From positions 1-28,098 of the forward strand of contig CAMEXG010000008.1 of the NCBI GenBank assembly GCA_945947045.1: DNA of 28,098 nt, in the 5' to 3' direction. The position numbers were made by a program, and so were the translations under genes. The DNA comes from an uncultured Spirochaetales bacterium. GTDB lineage: Bacteria; Spirochaetota; Spirochaetia; Sphaerochaetales; Sphaerochaetaceae. The notes under the pieces were generated by a model that was not told the DNA's origin, did not search any database, and saw nothing but the letters and a program-made list of their open reading frames with translations. Below, piece by piece: positions 15,113 through 22,634 of the stretch. Numbering within the stretch: position 1 is the first letter of the stretch; each line of letters begins with the position of its first letter.

Positions 15113-17999
15113 CTCTCTTTTTAGTGATGCTGATCTTGACCCTGAACTGATGGAGATTGAAAGAAAGAAAAAAGAAAGGGAAAGAATAGCTAAAGAAGAA
15201 CAGAGGTTAGAAGAAAAGAAGAAGGAAGAAGAGAAAAAAGCTTCCATTAATTACGACAAGACTCTCTATGTTCTAGACGGTTATTCGATAATATATAGAA
15301 ACTATTTCGCTCATATCAAAAAACCTATTTTCGATAAGAAAGGGAATAATATAAGTGCTTACTACGGATTCTTCCAGACTCTGTTCTCTCTTATTAATTC
15401 GTATCCTATGGATGCTCTTGCGATCACCATGGATGAGAAGGGGCTTACCTTCCGTCATGAGCTTTATCCTGAGTACAAGGCGAATAGAGAGAAGGCGCCT
15501 CAGGACTTACATGCCCAAGTCCAACCTATAAAAGATACTCTTTCAAAAATGAAGATCCCTGTACTCTCAAAAATAGGTTTTGAGGCTGACGATTTGATGG
15601 CGTCCCTTTCATCTTATGCCAACGATAATGGATGGAATGTAGTTATTGTCACAGGAGACAAGGACCTTTGTCAGTTGGTTGGGGACCACATTATTGCATT
15701 AAGGCCACCAAAGAATGGAGAGAAGAAGTATGTATTCATGGATAAGGAAGGGGTGAAGGAGTTTTATGGAGTATATCCTGAACAGATTGTGGACTATCTG
15801 ACTATCCTCGGAGACTCTTCTGACAATGTGCCGGGTGTAAGAGGAATAGGAGAAAAGGGAGCTGTAAAGCTTTTGACAGAGTATTTGACCTTGGACGGAG
15901 TATATAGACACCTGGATTCTCTATCCAAAGGAATGAGGAAATCTCTTGAAGAGTCAAAAGACACTATTGAACTTTCAAGAACACTTATAAAACTTAGATT
16001 CGATGCTTCCCCCGAAGGCTTTGACCTGGATTCGATGCTTACCTCTTCTTTCGATATTCCTGCTGCTATTGAAGATTTCGCCATAAGGGACATGAAGAAA
16101 ATAGCCGAAATGGCGTCTTCAAAGAAAAACGGAGGAGAAGGAAAGCTCTCTTACAAAGATAAGTACAGTGAGGAAGAGACTCAGGTAGTGGAGCCGGTAT
16201 TGACTGAAGGCGAGAAATATCTTTTGGAAAAGGGGAGTTATGAAATCATAAAAGATAGGACGGAGCTGGAGAAGAGACTGGAGAAGGCAGTGCTTTTCAA
16301 TTCTCAAGATGTGGCTTTGGAGTTTCTCTCAGATGGCTTTGAGCCTAATTCCCCGATTCTTGGGGTTTCCCTCTCTCTTGAGCCCTTGAAGGCCTTCTTT
16401 GTTCCTTTCGGAGAAGAAGGAGTAAGTATTTCCGATTTTTCTGAGATTTCAAAAAAGTACTTTACTGGAAAGATGAGGGTGATCTCTCATTCTGCAAAAT
16501 CACAGCTTTCTAGAAGTAAGAGATTCTCCATTCCTCTTGTAGTCAAATCCGACACTATGATAGAAGCTTGGATGGTGAATTCAAACGAGGGTGTATTCTC
16601 TCTTGATTTCACAGTCTCCAGATATTTTTCCCAGACACTCCTCTCTATTTCCGACTTGTGTGGGGATGAGAGCGTGTCGACTCTGACTCTGGAAGAAAAG
16701 GCAAGATATACAAACTCAAGAGCTGATTATATCCATAGATTATCAAGAGTTTTGGAAAGAAGACTTCATGAGAAGGGGCTTTGGGATACATATGTCTCAA
16801 TGGAGATTCCCCTGATTCCTATTCTTTCAGAAATGGAAGAGAACGGTATTCTTCTCTCTGAAGAGAAGATGAACGAACTTAAGGCGAAGACCGATCAACG
16901 GCTTAACCAACTTATCTCTTCAATATATAAAGAAGCTGGTTATGAATTTAACATCAACTCCACCCTTCAGCTTTCAAATCTTCTCTTTGAAGAGAGAAAG
17001 CTTCCTCCAGGAAAGAAGACACAACGTGGCTATTCCACAGATACAGCTACTTTGGAGGGGCTGAGAAATACAGGAGACCCGATCATAGAAGAGTTGTTGG
17101 AATATAGAGCGCTGTCAAAACTGAAGAGTACATATATCGACGTGCTTCCTACTCTCACGGATGAAAACGGAAGAATACATACATCGTTTTTACAGACAGG
17201 GACAGCTACCGGACGCTTATCCAGCAGAAACCCGAATCTGCAGAATATTCCAGTGAGGACAGATGAAGGGAGACTCATAAGAAATGCTTTTGTCCCTGGG
17301 GAAGGAAACATCTTTATTAGTGCAGACTACTCTCAGATTGAGCTTGTAGTGCTTTCTTGGATGGCTAAGGATCCGGGGTTGATGGAAGCGTTTTTATCGG
17401 GAGAGGATGTACACAAATATACAGCTGCCTTGATATATGAGAAAAATGTTGATGAAGTCACTCCGAAAGAGAGGCGGGTTGCAAAGACTATTAACTTTGG
17501 CATTATGTACGGCATGAGTGCATTTAGGCTCTCGAACGAACTTGGCATTACCAGGAGTGAGGCTCAGGAATTCATAAATAAATATTTCCAACGATATAGT
17601 GGTGTAAAGAAATTTGTTGAGGACACAGTGAAGAGTGCCGAAGAGAAGGGATATGTAACCACATATTGGGGACATATGCGGGAGATAGTAGGCATCAATA
17701 GCAGAAATAAGACGGAGAAGGCTGCAGCCGAGAGAACAGCTGTCAATAGTGTCATCCAGGGTACTGCAGCTGAAATCATGAAGAAGGCTATGATCAGTGT
17801 CGCGTCTGTTTTGAAGGAAAGAAGTTTTAAGACTAAGCTCTTGTTACAGGTCCACGACGAGTTGATATTCCAAGTCCCTATGGATGAAGCGGATGAAGTG
17901 GAGAAACTGATAAAAGAAAAAATGGAAAGTGTCGTTTCTCTTCCAGTTCCCCTTCGTTCATCTGTAGAAAGAGGAAATAGTTGGGGGGATATGCACTGA
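15105..17999 (+). CDS. polA: DNA polymerase I
   Basis: Fills gaps and removes RNA primers. The 964-aa product has a highly charged, probably coiled N-terminal extension (1-48) that ordinary PolA lacks. The 5'-3' exonuclease domain (about 52-330) follows, with GFEADDLMAS, TGDKDLCQL and LGDSSDNVPGVRGIG. A degenerate 3'-5' exonuclease domain (about 380-560) precedes the polymerase domain with motif A DYSQIEL (D741), motif B RRVAKTINFGIMYG (F798 favours deoxynucleotides) and motif C QVHDEL (915-920). The proofreading acids of E. coli (D355, E357, D424, D501) align with E, L, a non-acidic residue and R, so proofreading is almost certainly absent, as in Taq-type enzymes. The ATG has a strong GGAGG, so the extension is genuinely encoded. 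It overlaps both neighbours. Confidence 0.97.
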   Translation: MNDSLFSDADLDPELMEIERKKKERERIAKEEQRLEEKKKEEEKKASINYDKTLYVLDGYSIIYRNYFAHIKKPIFDKKGNNISAYYGFFQTLFSLINSYPMDALAITMDEKGLTFRHELYPEYKANREKAPQDLHAQVQPIKDTLSKMKIPVLSKIGFEADDLMASLSSYANDNGWNVVIVTGDKDLCQLVGDHIIALRPPKNGEKKYVFMDKEGVKEFYGVYPEQIVDYLTILGDSSDNVPGVRGIGEKGAVKLLTEYLTLDGVYRHLDSLSKGMRKSLEESKDTIELSRTLIKLRFDASPEGFDLDSMLTSSFDIPAAIEDFAIRDMKKIAEMASSKKNGGEGKLSYKDKYSEEETQVVEPVLTEGEKYLLEKGSYEIIKDRTELEKRLEKAVLFNSQDVALEFLSDGFEPNSPILGVSLSLEPLKAFFVPFGEEGVSISDFSEISKKYFTGKMRVISHSAKSQLSRSKRFSIPLVVKSDTMIEAWMVNSNEGVFSLDFTVSRYFSQTLLSISDLCGDESVSTLTLEEKARYTNSRADYIHRLSRVLERRLHEKGLWDTYVSMEIPLIPILSEMEENGILLSEEKMNELKAKTDQRLNQLISSIYKEAGYEFNINSTLQLSNLLFEERKLPPGKKTQRGYSTDTATLEGLRNTGDPIIEELLEYRALSKLKSTYIDVLPTLTDENGRIHTSFLQTGTATGRLSSRNPNLQNIPVRTDEGRLIRNAFVPGEGNIFISADYSQIELVVLSWMAKDPGLMEAFLSGEDVHKYTAALIYEKNVDEVTPKERRVAKTINFGIMYGMSAFRLSNELGITRSEAQEFINKYFQRYSGVKKFVEDTVKSAEEKGYVTTYWGHMREIVGINSRNKTEKAAAERTAVNSVIQGTAAEIMKKAMISVASVLKERSFKTKLLLQVHDELIFQVPMDEADEVEKLIKEKMESVVSLPVPLRSSVERGNSWGDMH

Positions 18000-18592
18000 T
18001 GATAATCGGGCTTACAGGAAAGAGCTGCTCAGGCAAGGACTATGTATCACGAATGTTCGGCGACGACTTTGTTGTAATCGATGAGGATAAGCTTGGACAT
18101 GTAGCCTTGGATAGCAATAAAGAAAAACTGGTTGCAGCTTTTGGTGAATCTATCATAACAGACGGAAGGGTGGACAGAAAGAAGTTGGGCCCCATAGTCT
18201 TTTCTGATAAAGCAAAACTCGAAAAGCTGAACTCTATTTCCCATCCTTGGATGGTGAGTGAGACGTTGAGGCTATGTAGAATTGCCGAGAGTGAGGGGAA
18301 GATTGCTGTAATCAATGCGGCAATCCTTGAGAAAATGGGATTCGTTCCCTACTGCAATGAAGTGGTTTTGGTGTCCTCTCCATATTCAGAGAGGCTGAAA
18401 AGAGCCCTATTGAGAGATAAAATAACTCCTGAAGCCTTTGAAAAAAGAGATGAGAGCCAAAAAGATATAGGTTCTACACTCACAAGTATAGGCAAAAAGG
18501 TGACAATTATTATTAATGATGGTGATAAAGAATCACTTTCTCGACAAGTGAAGGAGTATTGTGATAGTATTTTAGGTAAGAGGTCCCAATGA
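17999..18592 (+). CDS. coaE: dephospho-CoA kinase
   Basis: The final step of coenzyme A synthesis: phosphorylates the 3'-OH of dephospho-CoA. The start is the ATG at 17999, overlapping the polA stop by one base (TGATG), with GGGGGG at 17983-17988 as RBS. The in-frame TTG at 17981 would add six residues ahead of the P-loop and lacks an RBS. The 197-aa product has the P-loop GKSCSGKD (residues 7-14; the usual GGIGSGKS is altered but the Walker lysine and glycine stay). It also has a VIDEDKLGH segment for the CoA-domain aspartate, a SISHPW segment, and the late LLRDKIT stretch of the lid. A polA-coaE pairing is common in bacteria. Confidence 0.9.
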   Translation: MIIGLTGKSCSGKDYVSRMFGDDFVVIDEDKLGHVALDSNKEKLVAAFGESIITDGRVDRKKLGPIVFSDKAKLEKLNSISHPWMVSETLRLCRIAESEGKIAVINAAILEKMGFVPYCNEVVLVSSPYSERLKRALLRDKITPEAFEKRDESQKDIGSTLTSIGKKVTIIINDGDKESLSRQVKEYCDSILGKRSQ

Positions 18593-19503
18593 GCAGAAGA
18601 TCAGGCGCAGTGGCATTGACTGCAACAATAACGGTCACTATTTTTGTGGCTGCCATGACATTTGTCTTGAATCCTAAGGACGGAAGTAACGATTATGCCT
18701 CAGCAGTATTGGAGGAGGCGAAGAATAGACAGAGTGTTCCTGTCACAGTGGTCAATAGACCATTGGAGACTGATATTGAAGTTCTCAGGGATGAAGACAT
18801 AATGGCTGGAAAGGTCTCCGTCATTCTAAAGGAAGACGAAGCTTTCCTTGGATATTTGGGTGATAAGTCCGCTGAGTATGTCGGTGAGAAAATCTCCGAC
18901 CTTGAAGACATATATGCTTCTGACACAAATAAGCGTATTGATGACGGAGATGAAGAGACCCGCTCTTATGCCGATAGTCTTTTTGCTTCTTCAAAAGCAT
19001 ATGCCGATGAAAAAGAAAAGGCTGCCGCTTCTTACTCTGAGACACTTGTAAAGGAAGCTAATGCTTACTCTGATAATTCTTCCTCCGCTTTGAAAGAAGA
19101 GGTTGAATCACTTAAGGCTGAGATCTCTTCTCTTAAGAATGAGTTGGAGAGTGTAAAAGAATCTAGCTTCACTCGTGATGAAATAGTCGCTTCTCTCATC
19201 AGCGATAAAGAGTTTATGGCAGAACTCAGCGAAGAAGTATCTAAGAGGGCCGGAGTCAAGATTGACGAAGAAGAACTGGCTTCCCTTATTCTCTCTTCCT
19301 CTACTTTCAATACTGGCCTCAATGAAGCTATGAAGGAGTATTATGCCACCCTCGAAAGTGAGAAGAAAGCAGCTTCTTCCATTCCTATCCCTGTATTCGA
19401 TACTGCAACTGACGAAGAATACTCTGAAGAAGAGTATTTGGAGGAAAGAAACAGTCAGAGAGGAGATGAGATTAATAAGATCTTATCCTTCCTGGGTTAT
19501 TGA
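18589..19503 (+). CDS. membrane-anchored coiled-coil protein, hypothetical
   Basis: A 304-aa protein, family unrecognised. A basic SRRS start is followed by one transmembrane helix (about 6-27). The long acidic, mainly helical region beyond it includes a convincing coiled coil (about 155-195, ALKEEVESLKAEISSLKNEL). The region is rich in SYAD or AYAD-type repeats around residues 120-165 (RSYADSLF, KAYADEK, NAYSDNS). The topology is probably a periplasmic coiled coil with an N-terminal anchor. The start overlaps the coaE stop (ATGA at 18589-18592), so it is co-translated with housekeeping enzymes. A UUCG-loop terminator starts a few bases after the stop. A cell-envelope or division role would be a guess. 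Confidence 0.72.
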   Translation: MSRRSGAVALTATITVTIFVAAMTFVLNPKDGSNDYASAVLEEAKNRQSVPVTVVNRPLETDIEVLRDEDIMAGKVSVILKEDEAFLGYLGDKSAEYVGEKISDLEDIYASDTNKRIDDGDEETRSYADSLFASSKAYADEKEKAAASYSETLVKEANAYSDNSSSALKEEVESLKAEISSLKNELESVKESSFTRDEIVASLISDKEFMAELSEEVSKRAGVKIDEEELASLILSSSTFNTGLNEAMKEYYATLESEKKAASSIPIPVFDTATDEEYSEEEYLEERNSQRGDEINKILSFLGY

Positions 19504-19508
19504 TCATC

Positions 19509-19536
19509 GGCCATCCTTCGGGGTGGCTTATTTTTT
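19509..19536 (+). terminator. UUCG-tetraloop terminator closing the polA operon
   Basis: GCCATCC (19510-19516), loop TTCG, GGGTGGC (19521-19527) with one G-U pair, then TTATTTTTT. It is a very stable C(UUCG)G-type loop with a good U tract. The next gene's ATG (19539) lies 3 nt after the tract. Confidence 0.88.
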
Positions 19537-19538
19537 AC

Positions 19539-20327
19539 ATGTATATTCCAGAATCCATTAAGAGTTATTTATCTGATAAACCCTTCACCCTTGATACAAA
19601 AGGAAAGTCCGGAGCAGTCATTATGATGTTCCATGACTTTGTTCTGAAGATTGAAGATGTTTCAGAGGAAGTCAAAAGAGAAGAAGAGATGAAAGCATGG
19701 CTTCTGGGCAAGCTTTATGTTCCTTCTACTATCATCAGTATAGAAGAAAACGGAAAGGTATATCGCTTAATGGAGAGAATAAGAGGAAAAGATCTTTCTT
19801 CTCCCTATTTCCTGGAGACGCCTTCTCTTCTATTGGACTTATGTGCCAAGGCTTTTGAATCCCTCTCTTCTGTAGATATCTCAGGTTGTCCAAGCCATAG
19901 AAGCCTTGATATATGCCTAAAGGAAGCTGAAGAAAGAGTGGAGAAGAATCTAGTTGATGTTGAGGACACTGATCCATCTACCTTCGGCAATGGAGGTTTT
20001 TCTTCTCCTGAGAAGCTTCTTGAATGGCTAATCAATAATAAACCGGAAGAAGAAAGAAGCTTTATTCACGGTGATTTCTGCCTTCCGAATATTATTCTTT
20101 CTGAAAAAGGGGAAATAGGGTTCATTGACCTTGGTAGAAGTGGCATGGGAGATAGATGCAACGATATGGCACTTCTTTCCCGTAGCCTGAAGAGTAATTT
20201 TTCTGGGCATTATAACGGCGGAATACAGTATTCTGGTTATAGAGAAGAGATGCTTTATAAAAGACTTGGAATAAAGAAGGATGAGGAGAAGATAAGGTAT
20301 TATCTTCTTTTGGATGAGTTATTCTGA
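19539..20327 (+). CDS. APH(3')-family aminoglycoside phosphotransferase-like kinase
   Basis: A 262-aa kinase of the aminoglycoside 3'-phosphotransferase family. Conserved points are the nucleotide-binding lysine K37 (FVLKIE), EEEMKAWLLGKLYVP (48-62), the Brenner motif HGDFCLPN with catalytic D179 and N184, IDLGRSGMGDR with metal-binding D197, and the family's LLLDELF C-terminus. All catalytic residues are intact and the length fits APH(3') at about 265 aa. The frame extends to a TTG at 19500, but that part is the preceding terminator. I therefore use the ATG at 19539, which has no Shine-Dalgarno and sits 3 nt past the U tract. It precedes an M20 peptidase by 21 bp. Whether the substrate is an aminoglycoside or a housekeeping sugar or amine is unknown. 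Confidence 0.85.
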   Translation: MYIPESIKSYLSDKPFTLDTKGKSGAVIMMFHDFVLKIEDVSEEVKREEEMKAWLLGKLYVPSTIISIEENGKVYRLMERIRGKDLSSPYFLETPSLLLDLCAKAFESLSSVDISGCPSHRSLDICLKEAEERVEKNLVDVEDTDPSTFGNGGFSSPEKLLEWLINNKPEEERSFIHGDFCLPNIILSEKGEIGFIDLGRSGMGDRCNDMALLSRSLKSNFSGHYNGGIQYSGYREEMLYKRLGIKKDEEKIRYYLLLDELF

Positions 20328-20336
20328 TTTTAGAGT

Positions 20337-20342
20337 TAGAAT
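20337..20342 (+). promoter_or_regulatory. -10 element (TAGAAT) placed for leaderless transcription
   Basis: TAGAAT begins 12 nt before the ATG at 20349, with GTAGCC between and no Shine-Dalgarno. It lies in the short gap after the kinase gene. No clear -35 at 16-18 nt. Confidence 0.4.
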
Positions 20343-20348
20343 GTAGCC

Positions 20349-21503
20349 ATGACAGATAATGATTTGTATTCGCTTCTTTCTTCTCTTGTCTCTACTTACT
20401 CTGTAAGTGGAAATGAAAAAGGTATTGTTGATTTTCTTGATAAAGAACTTACTTCTTTAGGCTTCTCTACGGAACGTATGGAGTCTGGCTCCATATGTGG
20501 TGTTCTTTGTGGCGACAGACCTGGTCCTACTGTATTGTTGGATGCCCACATAGATACTGTCTCTGTTCCTGATAAATCTAAGTGGAATCATGATCCATTT
20601 TCCCTTACGAGAGATGGTGGGAGATTATATGGAAGAGGAACAAGCGATATGAAAGGAGGGCTGGCTGCCATTATAAAAGGGGCCAGTGAGTTTGTGGGAC
20701 GAAGTTTTCCAGGCAAAATAGTAATTTCGTGTGTAGTCGAGGAAGAGAGATTTGAAGGAATATGCTCCAGGGAAGTTTCCAGTAGATTTAAGCCTGACTA
20801 TGTAGTGATAGGGGAGTCTACAGGTGGAAAACTGAATATTGGACAAAGAGGCAGATGTGAAATCCTCCTGGAGGCGGAAGGCAAGTCGTGTCACTCTTCA
20901 AATCCAGAAGAGGGAGTGAACGCCATCAGGGTTATGATGGAGGCTATAGAGGCTCTCGACTCTCTTGAGATTAATAGAGATGAAATGCTTGGTGATGGAA
21001 TAATGGTGCTTACAGATATCATCTCGTCTCCATATCCAGGTGCTTCTGTGATTCCAGAGAAGTGTTCAGCTACTTTCGATAGGCGGACGCTTACTGGTGA
21101 GACCATGGAAAGTGTATTGTCTCCGATTAATAAGCTGTTAGAAGAAAGAGGAATAAAAGCAAGAGCAAGAATTGCTGAGGGTGTAACAGATACATATACT
21201 TCCCGCCACCTTGAATCTCCTCGATTCTTTCCTGCTTGGAAAACCAGCGAAGAAGATGAGTCTTCAGTTAAAGCTAGAAAAGGCTTAGAAAGCGTAGGAC
21301 TATGGGAGGGATTCGGTCACTACTCTTTCTGTACCAACGGAAGTCACTACGCCGGAGAAGCAGGTATTCCTACAGTTGGATATGGGCCGGGGGAAGAGAG
21401 ACTGGCCCATATTGTAGACGAATACATAGAAGAAAAAGACTTATATAAAGCCGGTAGAGGAATAGAGGGAATAATCAAAGGGCTGTTGGGGCTCTGTGAT
21501 TAA
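20349..21503 (+). CDS. M20-family peptidase/deacylase (ArgE/DapE/YgeY-like)
   Basis: A 384-aa two-zinc M20 hydrolase. Visible metal and catalytic residues are H67 and D69 (LLDAHIDTV), D100 (GRGTSDMKGG), the general-base pair E131-E132 (CVVEEERF), E156 (VVIGEST) and H354 near the C-terminus (RLAHIVDEY). A lid domain sits between about 170 and 290. The layout matches ArgE/DapE/ACY1-type enzymes, and the WNHDPFSLTRDGGRLYGRG stretch resembles YgeY-like hydrolases. The exact substrate (N-acetylornithine, succinyl-DAP or a dipeptide) cannot be set. It has no Shine-Dalgarno, but a TAGAAT lies 12 nt upstream. Its stop codon overlaps that of the convergent kamA-like gene. Confidence 0.88.
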   Translation: MTDNDLYSLLSSLVSTYSVSGNEKGIVDFLDKELTSLGFSTERMESGSICGVLCGDRPGPTVLLDAHIDTVSVPDKSKWNHDPFSLTRDGGRLYGRGTSDMKGGLAAIIKGASEFVGRSFPGKIVISCVVEEERFEGICSREVSSRFKPDYVVIGESTGGKLNIGQRGRCEILLEAEGKSCHSSNPEEGVNAIRVMMEAIEALDSLEINRDEMLGDGIMVLTDIISSPYPGASVIPEKCSATFDRRTLTGETMESVLSPINKLLEERGIKARARIAEGVTDTYTSRHLESPRFFPAWKTSEEDESSVKARKGLESVGLWEGFGHYSFCTNGSHYAGEAGIPTVGYGPGEERLAHIVDEYIEEKDLYKAGRGIEGIIKGLLGLCD

Positions 21504-22528
21504 TCGTCTTCAGGATAGTGTCTCTCTTCTCCGTCAAGGGTGGAGAAAGTCCAGACGCCATCTATTAGGCCTTTGTTATATCTTGATTCCACAGGAACTT
21601 TTCCTCCGCCTTGTGGCAAGTCTATTGTGTATTGGGGAAGGCCCAGACCGCTTAGGCTTTCCCTCATTCCTTTTTCTATCTCAATGCCCTTGGACAATGG
21701 GACGCGTAAATGAGCAGTCCCCTGTACCAAATCTCCTTGGAATAAGTAATAAGGTTTCACTCTTAGTGAAAGTAGCGTATTTGACAACTCCGTCTCCACT
21801 TCTACGCTGTCGTTTACTCCTCTTAAGAGTACGGTCTGATTCATAATAGGGATGCCCAATCTGACAAATTCCTTTATTACACTCTTGGCTTTTTCTGTTA
21901 TTTCTGAAGGATGATTAAACTGTGTCATTAAATAATAGGGGGCGCCTATAGAGTTTTTCTTTATTACTTCAAATAGACTCTGTGTAAAACGATCTGGATT
22001 GGAAGTAAGAGCACGTGTGCATAAGCGGTAGATGATGTCGGGTCTTGCTTCTTTAAAAGAGCACAATAAATAATCCAGGGAAGTGTCTGAGAGAGTAAAC
22101 ATATCGCCTCCCGTCAACAGTACTTCCTTTATTTCATTATGGTCGGAAAGGAATGAGCATGCTTCTTCTATTTCTTTTTTTGTTGCAGGTCCCACCATAC
22201 TTCCTGCAAAGCGTCGTCTGAAACAGTGTCTGCAATAAGCGAAACAACTGTCAGTCACTAGAAATGCAGCTCTATTACGATATCTTTTAACTAATCTTGG
22301 TGTTACAGAATACTCTTTCTCCATCTGTGGATCCAAGTTACCTACAGTGTCTTTGTTTTCTTTGACAGACGGTACGAACTGACGTCTTATCGCAGGATTA
22401 GTAATGAGAGGCGTAAGATGATCAGAGATTAAAATAGGAAGAGTATGACCTCCGTCTTCTTTCCAGTCTTTCTCTTCTTCTGTCAAAACTATATATTTTT
22501 CAAGATCGTTTAAACTTTTAAGGGCCAT
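21500..22528 (-). CDS. lysine 2,3-aminomutase-like radical SAM enzyme (KamA family)
   Basis: A PLP-dependent radical SAM aminomutase. The frame is open to 22633, but homology starts at the ATG at 22528, giving 342 aa. Features are the radical SAM cluster C95-x3-C99-x2-C102 (CFAYCRHC), GGD at 140-142, and PLP lysine K310 in the GGGK motif. D266 (GDLVQG) and D303 (TIDLPQGGGK) match the two aspartates that bind the lysine side chain in clostridial aminomutase. The roughly 70-residue C-terminal extension with zinc-binding cysteines is missing. EpmB (elongation factor P lysylation) has the same length, but it lacks this C-terminal motif arrangement. It is divergent from the MFS gene. TTGCAT-17-TTAAAA upstream is a possible promoter, with no Shine-Dalgarno. 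Confidence 0.85.
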   Translation of the reverse strand: MALKSLNDLEKYIVLTEEEKDWKEDGGHTLPILISDHLTPLITNPAIRRQFVPSVKENKDTVGNLDPQMEKEYSVTPRLVKRYRNRAAFLVTDSCFAYCRHCFRRRFAGSMVGPATKKEIEEACSFLSDHNEIKEVLLTGGDMFTLSDTSLDYLLCSFKEARPDIIYRLCTRALTSNPDRFTQSLFEVIKKNSIGAPYYLMTQFNHPSEITEKAKSVIKEFVRLGIPIMNQTVLLRGVNDSVEVETELSNTLLSLRVKPYYLFQGDLVQGTAHLRVPLSKGIEIEKGMRESLSGLGLPQYTIDLPQGGGKVPVESRYNKGLIDGVWTFSTLDGEERHYPEDD

Positions 22529-22560
22529 AGTAGTTGTTTTAACGTAAATATTACTTCTAA

Positions 22561-22612
22561 TGCAATGATAAGGAAATTGAAAATTGCAACACTTGGGGCA
22601 TAGCCATATAAT
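22561..22612 (+). promoter_or_regulatory. sigma-70 promoter of the MFS gene with inverted repeat
   Basis: TTGCAA (22584-22589), 17 nt, TATAAT (22607-22612): an excellent promoter whose predicted start is near 22619, just before AAAAGGAG. TGCAAT (22561-22566) and ATTGCA (22583-22588) form an inverted repeat overlapping the -35 and may be an operator shared with the divergent kamA-like gene (inference). Confidence 0.75.
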
Positions 22613-22634
22613 AAATAGACAAAAGGAGAACAAA

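Noticed and set aside
19500..19538. TTG at 19500 as the start of the APH(3')-like kinase
   Set aside because: The extra codons would be the terminator stem-loop and U tract of the preceding operon, with no family similarity.
21500..22528. Naming the aminomutase epmB
   Set aside because: The length fits EpmB, but the IDLPQGGGK region and the two lysine-binding aspartates fit KamA; no epmA or efp is in view.
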